DNA from: Candidatus Marimicrobium litorale
GTDB lineage: Bacteria; Pseudomonadota; Gammaproteobacteria; Pseudomonadales; Halieaceae
DNA length: 64,000 nucleotides
NCBI RefSeq assembly: GCF_026262645.1
Contig: NZ_SHNO01000001.1
Span: 2,914,001-2,978,000, forward strand
Direction: 5' to 3'
Positions 16,898 through 25,403 of the stretch are shown one piece after another; the stretch's first letter is position 1; every line of letters starts with the position of its first letter. The translations under genes were made by a program, and so were the position numbers. The notes below the pieces were generated by a model, which saw only the letters and a list, made by a program, of their open reading frames with translations, made no database searches and had not been told where the DNA came from.

Positions 16898-18160
16898 ATG
16901 ACTGAAGACACTGCATTTCCAATGATTGAGGCGTTGTCGCAATATCACGAAATGACGCCGGCGCTGGTTTATATAGCGGGTTTGCTGATTGTCGCTTGGC
17001 TGGCCTATTTGTTTGCGTCGCGGGTCTTGCTGACGGTTGTTCGGGCGCTGGCCAGTCGCACCCAGCACACTTGGGACGACGCCCTTGTAAAAAACAAGGT
17101 CGGTGCGCGGCTCGCGCAGCTGGTGCCTGCCGTTGTCATTAATATGGGCGTGCAGATTATGCCAGGGATAAGCGAGTCCCTGGAGAAGCTGGCGATGAAT
17201 CTGGCCAGCGCCTATATGATTGTGATTGTTACGATTACGTTGGTCGCGGCACTCAATGCGCTCAATGATATCTACGAGGCCAACCCGGAAGCCCGCAAGC
17301 GTCCGATTAAAGGCTTCGTTCAGCTTTTACAGCTGGCACTTATGATACTGGGCGCGTTGCTTTTTATCGCTTCGCTGCTCGATCAGTCCCCCGTAATACT
17401 CCTCAGCGGCTTTGGTGCTATGACAGCTGTTCTGCTGTTAATTTTCAAGGACACCTTGTTGTCTTTAGTGGCCAGCGTGCAGTTGACGGCTCAGGATCTG
17501 GTGCGGGTGGGCGACTGGATTGAGGTGCCTCAGTTCGGCGCGGATGGCGACGTGGTGGATGTGGAATTGCATACCGTCAGAGTACAGAACTGGGACAAGA
17601 CCATTACCACGATTCCTACACACCGACTGATTAGTGACTCCTTCAAAAACTGGCGCGGCATGTCTGTATCGGGAGGGCGACGAATAAAGCGCGCGCTGAA
17701 TCTCGACGCGTCGTCCATACATTTCCTCAGCGATGAAGAGATCACGCGTTGTAAACGATTTGCGCTGCTCACAGACTATCTGACGGACAAGGAAGGCGAG
17801 CTGGATCAGCACAACAGTAAGATACTTGCAAGCGGCCCCGCTGAGATTGACCCGGGCGTTAATCGACGCAGGCTGACCAACATCGGCACGTTCCGCGCCT
17901 ACGTCTGGCAGTATCTCAGACAACATCCCCAGATACGTCAGGACATGACCTTGCTCGTCAGGCCCCTGCCCCCGGGCGCTGAGGGAGTGCCCATAGAAAT
18001 TTACTGCTTTACAAGCACGACTGAGTGGGCCGCATACGAGGATATACAAGCGGATATATTCGATCATGTGCTGGCGATTGTGGAGGAGTTCGGGTTGCGT
18101 CTATTTCAGCAACCCGCAGGGACGGATTTTTCAAAAAACGCTTGTAAGCCGGTGGCATAA
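16898..18160 (+). CDS. Mechanosensitive channel, MscS family (YbdG-like)
   Basis: A 420-residue inner-membrane protein with four to five predicted helices in the first 190 residues, then an MscS beta domain. The pore helix and beta entry are SGFGAMTAVLLLIFKDTLLSLVAS followed by DLVRVGDWIEVPQFGADGDV, typical of the family. The length and the long C-terminal domain fit E. coli YbdG/MscM (about 415 residues), a low-conductance channel opened by hypo-osmotic stress. ATG 16898 is chosen; a TTG 12 bases upstream is in frame. It lies opposite to the K+ channel-like gene. Confidence 0.88.
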   Translation: MTEDTAFPMIEALSQYHEMTPALVYIAGLLIVAWLAYLFASRVLLTVVRALASRTQHTWDDALVKNKVGARLAQLVPAVVINMGVQIMPGISESLEKLAMNLASAYMIVIVTITLVAALNALNDIYEANPEARKRPIKGFVQLLQLALMILGALLFIASLLDQSPVILLSGFGAMTAVLLLIFKDTLLSLVASVQLTAQDLVRVGDWIEVPQFGADGDVVDVELHTVRVQNWDKTITTIPTHRLISDSFKNWRGMSVSGGRRIKRALNLDASSIHFLSDEEITRCKRFALLTDYLTDKEGELDQHNSKILASGPAEIDPGVNRRRLTNIGTFRAYVWQYLRQHPQIRQDMTLLVRPLPPGAEGVPIEIYCFTSTTEWAAYEDIQADIFDHVLAIVEEFGLRLFQQPAGTDFSKNACKPVA

Positions 18161-18361
18161 AGCCGCTAACCGACGCAGTGGCAGTAGCCAAAGCCCGCCT
18201 CTCGGAACGAAGTCACCGGCCTTCACTGACCGGCGGGCGTGTCCGATATTTGCGCTGCCCTGTTCGGCACATGACGGTTGTGTTTTTGCTTTTTTGTCGA
18301 GGCAAGGAGCCCGCTCTCGAGCGGTATGTTCGCCCGTGGAAAGGCAACTGTCCGCAGCAAT

Positions 18362-19390
18362 TTATGAACACCCGGGAGGGAGAGGTGGCTGCGGACCCTG
18401 TGTGAGGCCGTCGAATACTGTCTCGTGGTGGTAATCCACTGTGCGCTGGTAAAGAGTCACCCCGGTTGTCGCCGTGTTGTTGCCCAGGCCCGGCACATGT
18501 CCGCCATTCACCACAGCCTGAAAGTCCAGTGGCAGGCCGGCGGCAGTGGCGAAGGTCTGTAAGGCCGTCGCGAAGCTGAATGGCACCGTACCGTCATTGG
18601 TTCCGTGTATGACCATCAATACCGGGTCGCTGCCGGTGGGGTCGTCAAAAGGGTTACCAACATTACATCCAAAAAGACCCCCTGCCTGGTCGATCACCAT
18701 GGCTACAGGGGGTCGGGCAATGCTCTGGTCGTCCAGACAATAACCGGTGATAAGTGATGTGATGGCGCCGGCGGAGGTGCCCCATAACGTCGTCCAGTCG
18801 TCGTAAACGTCGCTGCGGGCCTGCAGGAAATCAAGTGCCGTCAGCGTATCATCTACGGACGCGACTGCAGCTCTCAGCTGGGCGGGGGCGCTCGCTCCGC
18901 CGATGGCGTTATACAGCGTCTGTACCCTGCTTGAAGGCACCGGGTTGTCACCGACCAGGCGGTAGTTTATGGATGCGACCAGCCAACCTCGCTCCGCATA
19001 CTTGGGTGCATTGTTGAGGATATTGCCATTGGTTTTGCTGCCGCCAGAAAAACCGCCGCCATGAATCATAACCATCAGCGGGAGTGTGTTGTCGGCGTCA
19101 ATCGGTGGTGGAATGTCAGGGACGTAGTAATCCAATTTCAGGTCCTTGAAGCTGCCGCCACCGTTTATCTCGCCTTGTCCATAGACAATGTCGCTTTGCA
19201 CGGTGTAGGTATAAACGGGGGTTGAGTATGGCACGTTACGGACAACATTCTGCGCTGCGGCGTACCCAGAGCACGTGACAAGGAGTATGAGCGTTGCTAT
19301 CGGCGTTGCATATGAGGGTCTGTTCCTAGGTCTTTGAGGCAGGCGCAGCGGAAGAAGAATAGAGAAGACGGTAGCCAGGGTGGGTCGCAT
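18362..19390 (-). CDS. Exported alpha/beta-hydrolase, carboxylesterase type
   Basis: A 342-residue secreted esterase or lipase-like hydrolase. It has a long basic N-terminus and a hydrophobic segment ending near residue 47 (CSGYAAA-Q) as signal peptide. The oxyanion segment is MIHGGGFSGGS, the nucleophile elbow is LWGTSAGA, the acid is in IHGTNDGTVPF and the His in NGGHVPGLG, giving a full triad. The protein ends in a proline-rich tail (GPQPPLPPGCS). ATG 19390 has GGAGG upstream, which decides the start over 19420. The substrate is unknown. Confidence 0.82.
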   Translation of the reverse strand: MRPTLATVFSILLPLRLPQRPRNRPSYATPIATLILLVTCSGYAAAQNVVRNVPYSTPVYTYTVQSDIVYGQGEINGGGSFKDLKLDYYVPDIPPPIDADNTLPLMVMIHGGGFSGGSKTNGNILNNAPKYAERGWLVASINYRLVGDNPVPSSRVQTLYNAIGGASAPAQLRAAVASVDDTLTALDFLQARSDVYDDWTTLWGTSAGAITSLITGYCLDDQSIARPPVAMVIDQAGGLFGCNVGNPFDDPTGSDPVLMVIHGTNDGTVPFSFATALQTFATAAGLPLDFQAVVNGGHVPGLGNNTATTGVTLYQRTVDYHHETVFDGLTQGPQPPLPPGCS

Positions 19391-19564
19391 GAAGAACCTC
19401 CGAAAAACAGAGTCGGGCAAATTGATGCGCGGACGTACGGGACCAGCGCTGTAAGGTAAAGGTAGGTAATCATGATCGTTTACGGCTGTAAAGTGCCTGG
19501 TGGATCAGTACAAAAGACAAAAACGGGTGATCAAGGGCGATTTAGCTGACTGGAATCAACCTTT

Positions 19565-20602
19565 TCAGCTGGAGTCCGCACCGGGGCGCAGGCCGCAGCT
19601 TTCCAGCAACGCGGCAAGATGACCGGCGTGTTCGCGCGGAGCGTCTGCCGCAGTTTCCAAGAGTTCATCGCGTTCGTGGGACCACGCTTGGTATGCGGCC
19701 GGCATAGTGTTTCGCAGGTTTAGCTCAAGTGCCAACACAGGCGGCATGATTTCGCCGCGTCGCCGGGCGACCTGTACTGACCAGGGCTGCACCTCGCCGA
19801 TGAAATACTTGCGCACTACATTGTCAACGATTTTCCCCTCGGGACTGGGTGTTTTACCAATGCATATTGGTGCCTCTTCCAACCTCTGTTGGATAGCAGG
19901 TGTTGTCGCAGCAAATGCGGCGCGCTGCAGGTCCAGCGATGTAAGCAGTGCACCGCCATCGCCAAGACGAATATCACCCAGCAAACGCTCAAGCTCGTCG
20001 CTACCAGCCTGATAGTTTCCGCCCAGCCAGTCGCTGGACAGTTGCGCCAGTCGGGCCAGTGAGGTGATCATCTGGCCCCCGGTATTGGCGGGGTAGTTGC
20101 CAAGTCGGCGGGGACGGCTCCAGAAGGCGCGAAATTCAGGCCCGCCGAGGGTGGCATTCCAGATACGTGCAGGCAGCATCCGGCGCTTTTCTGACATTGC
20201 TGCTTGCAACGTAGCGATTAGCTCGGCATCAGTAGCCGGATTTAGCGAATCGATGCAGGCCGGCGCCAGCGATAGAAATTCAAGCTCCAACAAAAGCCGC
20301 TGGGAATCGCTGGCCAGTTTACCCAGGCTACTATTGAGGTTGCCGATTGTGATACTGATTTCGCAACCGCCCAACGCCAGTAAATCAAGTAGACCGATAG
20401 ATTGTGATGGCTGTTCGAGTTGCAGGTCGCGGCTGCGGGGCAGCGGCGGCAAGCGGTCGATATTCATCGTGATAGGCCGATCCAGACTGCGCCCGAGGCG
20501 CGTCAGATACTTGTCCAACGGCACACTGGAGCGCTCGATGCAGCCGCTCATCAGGCTTGCAGCTAGCAGTAGAATCCAGGTACTGGTATGCGCTTTCTTC
20601 AC
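19565..20602 (-). CDS. DUF3080 lipoprotein
   Basis: A 345-residue predicted lipoprotein: signal peptide MKKAHTSTWILLLAASLMSGC with lipobox Cys21. The body resembles DUF3080 proteins of Gammaproteobacteria (PLPRSRDLQLEQPSQSIGLLDLLALGGCEI, and PPVLALELNLRNT near residue 290). Members have no established role and are probably anchored to the outer membrane facing the periplasm. Internal cysteines (C80, C115, a CIGK segment and a Cys near the end) could form disulphides. The gene stands alone between divergent neighbours. Confidence 0.75.
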   Translation of the reverse strand: MKKAHTSTWILLLAASLMSGCIERSSVPLDKYLTRLGRSLDRPITMNIDRLPPLPRSRDLQLEQPSQSIGLLDLLALGGCEISITIGNLNSSLGKLASDSQRLLLELEFLSLAPACIDSLNPATDAELIATLQAAMSEKRRMLPARIWNATLGGPEFRAFWSRPRRLGNYPANTGGQMITSLARLAQLSSDWLGGNYQAGSDELERLLGDIRLGDGGALLTSLDLQRAAFAATTPAIQQRLEEAPICIGKTPSPEGKIVDNVVRKYFIGEVQPWSVQVARRRGEIMPPVLALELNLRNTMPAAYQAWSHERDELLETAADAPREHAGHLAALLESCGLRPGADSS

Positions 20603-21089
20603 AGCGGTGGACTCATTGTTGGTGGTTAGTAGAACGCACTGCTAATGCCTACGGGTGCGCTGCCGGTTCAGTTCATGGCTCTGCGCTCCGCAACAGGAGC
20701 CACAATGCCATAGCAGAATTTTCATGCCTGATAGACCGCGTACAGGTATGCCTGCGGCATTGACGGTTGGGCCCTGGCGGCGCCTGTTTGCCATCAGCGG
20801 CGCATCAAATCACGTTTCGCAATGCCTATTTTATATCACAGCTGTAGTGTCAGTCAGACGAAAGGGCGAACCGTTGGCGGCCTGTTTGGTACCACTGAGC
20901 AGAGTAGCTCTTCCCAAAAAGTAGTGTATAGGCCATTCTGTGTGCTGATTGTTGCCACTCGGGACATCCCTGTGTGAGAACAATTACTACTGCCTTAAGT
21001 ATACTAAGGGTAAAGGCATGATTGAGCTAACGCCCGGCTGTGTTTGCGTCACCGGGAAAACTCAAAAAATTTTAGGGTGGAAGGCAGAA
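20603..21089. other. Intergenic region between divergent lipoprotein genes
   Basis: 487 bases without a supported gene. It should hold the promoters of the DUF3080 gene (minus) and of the dehalogenase-like lipoprotein gene (plus). Open frames here have no start signal and no resemblance to known proteins. A run reading TTTTATATCACAG near 20830 is AT-rich, but I cannot assign a promoter with confidence. The in-frame extension of the downstream gene to 20949 is not conserved-looking. Confidence 0.5.
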
Positions 21090-22832
21090 ATGCATCGCTT
21101 CATTAAGCCAGTATTGACCTTAACGAGTGCATTGTTTTTTGTATCGCTGGCAGGCTGTAGTGACAGCTCAGACAATGGCGGATTCGCTGGTGAGGCTGGG
21201 GCGCAGCTGCTTTGCGCCCTCCCCGAAGACGACATCGAGATCAACACCACCGCAGCTAATATAGAGTTTGTGCGCACGCCGGATGCCTGTTTCGACAATC
21301 TGGACGGGTTTCCCTTCGCCCCTAACTACGTGGACGTGGAGGGCCTGCGCTACCACTATGTGGACGTGGGACCCCGCGATGGCGAGGTGATACTGATGCT
21401 GCACGGTCAGCCCACCTGGTCTTATCTTTACCGTAAGATGATACCAGTGTTGGTAGAGGCAGGTTATCGGGTGATTGCCCCGGATCATATCGGCATGGGA
21501 CGATCCGATAAGCCGGTGGACCCGCGCGTACACCAGTATGAGCAGCATGTCGCGTGGATGAAGTCCTTCGTCAGCGCGTTGGAATTGTCTGACATTACCC
21601 TGTTCGTGCAGGACTGGGGCAGTCTGATTGGCCTGCGCATGGCGGGAGACAACCCCGAAAAGTTCGCACGCATCGTGGTCGCCAACGGGGATCTGGCGGT
21701 AATCCCAGAGGGCTTAAACCCTTTTACCCTGCCTGTATTCGAATTTGACGAGACGATTCAGTCGACTATCGAACATATGTCGCTGCGCCCAAATGATCGG
21801 ATAACCGGTTTCCAGTACTGGGTGAATTTCGCCGCTAGCGCTCCGCACCTGTTTGCCGCGGATATGGTTGATATCTCGACGGGCAATAATTTGACCGAGG
21901 CGCAGTTTGACTCCTATAACGCCCCGTTTCCGACGCGAATCTATTGGGGCGGCATCCGCGCTTTTCCCTCCATGGTGACTGGGTTCGGGCAGCAAAACGT
22001 GCCTGCGTACGAGGCGCTGGGTCGCTTTGAGCGACCTTTCCTGTTTATAGGCGGGGAGGACGATGCCAATCTGGGTTCCGTAGCCAACCAGAACAAGTGG
22101 ATCGCCCACGTCCCCGGTGCCGCCGGGCAGCCCCACACACGCTACGAGGCGGGGCACTTCATTCAGGAACAGGTGGGTGGGGAAATGGCTGCGCATGTGG
22201 TGCTGTTTATGCAGGCCAATCCGCTAAACCAGGCCAAGCCTGACCCAGAACCTGACGAAGAGGGGCCTCGAGGATTCGAGATTCTGGAGCCAAAGCCGGA
22301 CGGGACTTTTCGTGCCTGGGTCGGCCCGACGATTACCGGGGAGGAATTCGCTGCACTGCAGCTACCTGATGATTGGATAAAGAATCAACCACGCGAGACG
22401 GGTGTTGATGGTCCAGATGCCAATCGCTTCCTGCGCTCACCCGATGAACGGGAAGACGGCGACTTTCTGGTAGAGGATATTTTCGGATTTCCCTGGTTGC
22501 ACGCAGCGACCGTTGTTGAGCAGGCGGCGCCCCTGGACGAGAATGGGCTGTTGATTGTGACCCGCGTGCGCAAATACCACGAGATTACCTATAACTCAGG
22601 CAGTACGCTGGTGTTGCTTGTGGCTCCGTCGGGTGACGTGTACTTCCGCATCGGCCGAGATGCTGACCGCATCAGTGACCGGCCCACGATTCCCAGTCTG
22701 TGGCGATTGGTGGAGTACACCACCGAGGAGCCTGTGATTCTCGAGTTGTTTAATGGTAACGAGGTTATACGCACAGACAACGAGGATTCGTTTCAGGGGC
22801 CTGTGGTAATACCGGGGTTTACCGACCCCTGA
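21090..22832 (+). CDS. Lipoprotein with haloalkane-dehalogenase-like domain and extra C-terminal domain
   Basis: 580 residues. A lipoprotein signal (lipobox LAGC, Cys23) precedes an alpha/beta-hydrolase domain of the haloalkane dehalogenase type, residues about 75-395. It shows HGQPTWSYLYR (105-115), the nucleophile Asp175 with halide-binding Trp176 in FVQDWGSLIGLR, and the catalytic His in AGHFIQEQ. About 170 further residues, absent from plain dehalogenases, form a second domain including DVYFRIGRDADRISD and EDSFQGPV. The ATG at 21090 is chosen for the signal peptide and GGAAGG upstream. Export as a lipoprotein is unusual for this cytoplasmic enzyme class. The next gene appears to share the C-terminal domain type. 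Confidence 0.8.
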   Translation: MHRFIKPVLTLTSALFFVSLAGCSDSSDNGGFAGEAGAQLLCALPEDDIEINTTAANIEFVRTPDACFDNLDGFPFAPNYVDVEGLRYHYVDVGPRDGEVILMLHGQPTWSYLYRKMIPVLVEAGYRVIAPDHIGMGRSDKPVDPRVHQYEQHVAWMKSFVSALELSDITLFVQDWGSLIGLRMAGDNPEKFARIVVANGDLAVIPEGLNPFTLPVFEFDETIQSTIEHMSLRPNDRITGFQYWVNFAASAPHLFAADMVDISTGNNLTEAQFDSYNAPFPTRIYWGGIRAFPSMVTGFGQQNVPAYEALGRFERPFLFIGGEDDANLGSVANQNKWIAHVPGAAGQPHTRYEAGHFIQEQVGGEMAAHVVLFMQANPLNQAKPDPEPDEEGPRGFEILEPKPDGTFRAWVGPTITGEEFAALQLPDDWIKNQPRETGVDGPDANRFLRSPDEREDGDFLVEDIFGFPWLHAATVVEQAAPLDENGLLIVTRVRKYHEITYNSGSTLVLLVAPSGDVYFRIGRDADRISDRPTIPSLWRLVEYTTEEPVILELFNGNEVIRTDNEDSFQGPVVIPGFTDP

Positions 22833-22971
22833 GAATTAGTACCCAGCAATTTAAACCTTAAAGTAGTGAAAAAACGGCAGGCCTCGAGCGGAACGTTTCA
22901 GCGTGATGACCAATATGCGAAGTTGGTGTCTTGCCTATTCCTTAAAAAATAAAATACAAGTGAGGTGGTGG

Positions 22972-24597
22972 ATGACTGTCTGGCTAAAGATCAGCGCTGT
23001 CCTGTTCCTGCTGGTGGCGGGCGCTTGCAGCAATAGCGCCAACGACGACAACGCAGACAATAGCCTCAGCGAAGCGCAGCAGGTGCTACAACAGTTTGGT
23101 GAGCTACAGGACTATTTTACCGAAGAGGCCATACAGGCTCTGCTGGATTACGAGGATAGCGGCAGGCCGGTGACGCTGTTGCAACTGATGTCGATTACAG
23201 ACGATGAGATTTTCGAACGCTACGAAGAGGAGGCCGCTGCTTTGTGGGAGAGTATCGGTGCCAGCGAGCGATTCCGCAGTGAGGTGTTTGAGCAGTTGAT
23301 TGGCGATCGTTCATTGGACCAAAGCCGCGCGATCGAATTTCCCAACATTATGGTGCTGGTCAGTGCTATTGATAGCCCCGCCTTCATCGATCTTATGAAT
23401 ACTCTGGCAGCGGCCAGCGATGACCACGTCTGGGTGCTGGGAGAAGAGGACCCGCTGCCCTTCACACCGAGTGGCAGTTATTTCGATCCAGCGCTGCAGA
23501 ACCTCAACCGTGATAATGCTATTGCCGTCGTCGAGGCCGCTAACGATGGCAGCAGAGACCTCGGCTTAGACAGCGATCCCGAGGCGATTATCGACATGGT
23601 TGTCAGCGATGCGCCCGGCCCTTTCTGGATGGTGAATCTCATCGACCACTACGAGCAGGCAACTTTCCCGGATGGGCGCGATACAGACCTTAGCGGGGCG
23701 GAGGCCGATGCTATCTATGGCAACGCCATCCTGCCCACCCTGCTGCAATTCAACTCCCTGCCAGAGTTGGTGATGCCGGTAGCGATCGTGCTGACTGACG
23801 AGGAGATCAAATGGGAGGAGGCGGCAATAGTGCGCTACGCCAGCCGGGATGCCTTCCTCAATGCTTTCCCGCTCAATCCTCAGGCCGACGAGGCGCTCAT
23901 CTTTAAGGAAGCGGGCGTGGAAAATACGCTGGTCTATGCCAGCGAGGTTCCGGGTACGGTACTGCCAGCGCCCCAGAGTGGGCCACTATTCAATTTTCGT
24001 TACTGCGAGGTGTTGCTGTTCGATTCTGCCGGTGGGGCGGACCTGCGTGCTGACGTTTATAACTCGATGCCCCTGAGTGACTGTCCGCAAAACCTGTGGG
24101 ATGCCCTCGACGCGGAGCAAATTGCCAGCGATTTCAGTGCGCGGGCGGCGGCGTTGAACGGCATCCGTTTCTGGGTGCTGGATGCTATCGAAGCCCAACT
24201 GCCGCCCGGACTACCGGTGATCGAGAACTTCGGCGGTATCACTATGCGCCTGGCCGCCAGTGTGGATCTGGCACCCGGATCTGGGCTAAATGGCGCGGCA
24301 CCCTATGAGGGAAACTTTGTCAGCCGCAATACGGTATGGCACTACGTGGCCGGGCGACAGGTTTACGAGCTTGAAAACCCCGACGGTGTCCGCTATCGCA
24401 TGCAGTCTTTCACCCGGGGTCAGGACCCCGACCAGCAGCTCGTGGACCTGCAGCGATTGGAACAAAAACTCGAGCTGCCAATGGGTTGGTCATTTCATGT
24501 GCGCCTGCTGGAGGAAGACTCTGAGCTACTCACGGTGGAGGGCATCGCCGAGGTCATCGTTGATGATCTTGGTAACACTTACCAGCGGGTGCCCTGA
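22972..24597 (+). CDS. Large lipoprotein with DUF1330-like region
   Basis: 541 residues. The lipoprotein signal has its lipobox Cys19 (LLVAGAC). A central part (about 220-320), with GPFWMVNLIDHYEQATFPDGRDTD and later VRYASRDAFLNAF, resembles the dimeric ferredoxin-like fold of DUF1330 proteins. The C-terminal 100 residues (GRQVYELENPDGVRYRMQS, then LELPMGWSF and DDLGNTYQRV) resemble in pattern the C-terminal domain of the preceding lipoprotein. No catalytic motif is evident. The ATG at 22972 has GAGGTGGTGG upstream; the track upstream of it is not a signal peptide. The gene lies 139 bases after the dehalogenase-like gene and they are probably functionally linked. Confidence 0.7.
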   Translation: MTVWLKISAVLFLLVAGACSNSANDDNADNSLSEAQQVLQQFGELQDYFTEEAIQALLDYEDSGRPVTLLQLMSITDDEIFERYEEEAAALWESIGASERFRSEVFEQLIGDRSLDQSRAIEFPNIMVLVSAIDSPAFIDLMNTLAAASDDHVWVLGEEDPLPFTPSGSYFDPALQNLNRDNAIAVVEAANDGSRDLGLDSDPEAIIDMVVSDAPGPFWMVNLIDHYEQATFPDGRDTDLSGAEADAIYGNAILPTLLQFNSLPELVMPVAIVLTDEEIKWEEAAIVRYASRDAFLNAFPLNPQADEALIFKEAGVENTLVYASEVPGTVLPAPQSGPLFNFRYCEVLLFDSAGGADLRADVYNSMPLSDCPQNLWDALDAEQIASDFSARAAALNGIRFWVLDAIEAQLPPGLPVIENFGGITMRLAASVDLAPGSGLNGAAPYEGNFVSRNTVWHYVAGRQVYELENPDGVRYRMQSFTRGQDPDQQLVDLQRLEQKLELPMGWSFHVRLLEEDSELLTVEGIAEVIVDDLGNTYQRVP

Positions 24598-24660
24598 TCG
24601 CCATACGGTTCCCGCTGGAGTTTGATGCAGTGCAGGAGTCTGGCGCGACCTGATTGCGCG

Positions 24661-24918
24661 TTCCGGGGTCGACACCTGTGGCGGCATTGAGGAAGCGGTG
24701 CCCAGAGACAGAATAGATCCGGCCGGCGTTCCGGGGTCGACACCTGTGGCGGCATTGAGAAAGTGGTGCCCAGGGACAGAATAGATCCGGCCGGCGTTCC
24801 GGGGTCGACACCTGTGGCGGCATTGAGAAAGTGGTGCCCAGAGACAGAATAGATCCGGCCGGCGTTCCGGGGTCGACACCTGTGGCGGCATTGAGAAAGT
24901 GGTGCCCAGAGACAGAAT
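24661..24918 (-). repeat. 68-bp tandem repeat carrying copies of the tRNA-Phe 3' end
   Basis: Three complete 68-bp units (24661-24728, 24729-24796, 24797-24864) and a fourth of 54 bases (24865-24918) that runs into tRNA-Phe. Each unit contains the last 19 bases of tRNA-Phe including CCA (on the minus strand ATTCTGTCTCTGGGCACCA), at 24696-24714, 24764-24782, 24832-24850 and, in the true gene, 24900-24918. The distal unit reads CCG instead of CCA and has two changes, the second unit has one, and the third is identical to the fourth over their common part. Units lie downstream of the tRNA in its direction of transcription. CCGG-AACG-CCGG could form a small hairpin at each unit joint. Confidence 0.95.
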
Positions 24919-24975
24919 CGAACTGCCGACACGGGGATTTTCAATCCCCTGCTCTACCGACTGAGCTATCTGGGC
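24900..24975 (-). tRNA. tRNA-Phe (GAA)
   Basis: 76 bases including an encoded CCA. On the minus strand it begins GCCCAGATAGCTCAG, with the D-arm AGCTCAGTCGGTAGAGC, an anticodon stem GGGGA/TCCCC around loop TTGAAAA (anticodon GAA), and a T-arm with GTTCGATTC. The acceptor arms GCCCAGA and TCTGGGC pair fully. The gene reads away from yggX and towards the tandem repeat that duplicates its 3' end. A good promoter lies just upstream. Confidence 0.97.
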
Positions 24976-25012
24976 GTGAACTGGAAAAGCCGCGGAATAC
25001 CGCGTGGCGCGT

Positions 25013-25041
25013 ATTAAACCCGTCCAGACGTTGCGAGTCAA
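25013..25041 (-). promoter_or_regulatory. Predicted sigma-70 promoter of tRNA-Phe
   Basis: Minus strand: -35 TTGACT (25036-25041), 17-base spacer, -10 TTTAAT (25013-25018). Transcription would start near 25006, about 30 bases before the mature 5' end. A GC-rich stretch follows the -10, as often seen in stringently controlled tRNA promoters. Confidence 0.65.
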
Positions 25042-25125
25042 GTTGGGCCCCGAGTGTTGTGGAATCGCACTCCAGGTGGGCATAAGCCCGGCACCCAACA
25101 CCTGTAAATGCCCCCTGAGGCGCGC

Positions 25126-25398
25126 TTATTCCGAGGGAGGTACGTACCCCTCAGCCTTGTCGTAGTCCTCCCCGGCGAAGTACTTGTCCATCTCGCCCTG
25201 CAGGTATTTCCGCGCTTCGGGATCAACGAGGCTCAGGTGCTTCTCATTGATCAGCATGGTTTGGTGTGCCTGCCAATCCTGCCAAGCCTGTTTGGAGACG
25301 TTGTCGAACACGTCCTGCCCCTTGATGCCCGGGTAAGGGGGCTTGTCGAGCCCTGCCATCTCCTTCTGGTACTTCTTGCAAAACACTGTCCGTGACAT
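25126..25398 (-). CDS. yggX: Fe(II)-trafficking protein YggX
   Basis: 90 residues, the standard length. The start [17 protein letters not shown], with the conserved Cys7, and [23 protein letters not shown] match the YggX family throughout. It is a small cytoplasmic protein linked to protection of Fe-S clusters from oxidation and to iron handling. It lies 5 bases downstream of mutY, the same order as in E. coli, and MutY is itself an Fe-S enzyme. Confidence 0.96.
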   Translation of the reverse strand: MSRTVFCKKYQKEMAGLDKPPYPGIKGQDVFDNVSKQAWQDWQAHQTMLINEKHLSLVDPEARKYLQGEMDKYFAGEDYDKAEGYVPPSE

Positions 25399-25403
25399 AG
25401 GTG

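Noticed and set aside
20949..21089. N-terminal extension of the dehalogenase-like lipoprotein
   Set aside because: A clear lipoprotein signal and ribosome site start at 21090; the extension is Cys/Tyr-rich and would bury the signal peptide.
24661..24899. Extra tRNA-Phe genes or pseudo-tRNAs
   Set aside because: Only the last 19 bases are copied. D-arm and anticodon arm are missing.
24661..24918. CRISPR array
   Set aside because: Units follow directly with no unique spacers between them, and the repeat includes part of a tRNA; it is a plain tandem repeat.
24526..25101. Protein of up to 191 residues on the minus strand through the repeats
   Set aside because: The unit is 68 bp, not a multiple of three, so the three frames cycle, and the frame passes through the tRNA gene. 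The openness is a result of repetition.
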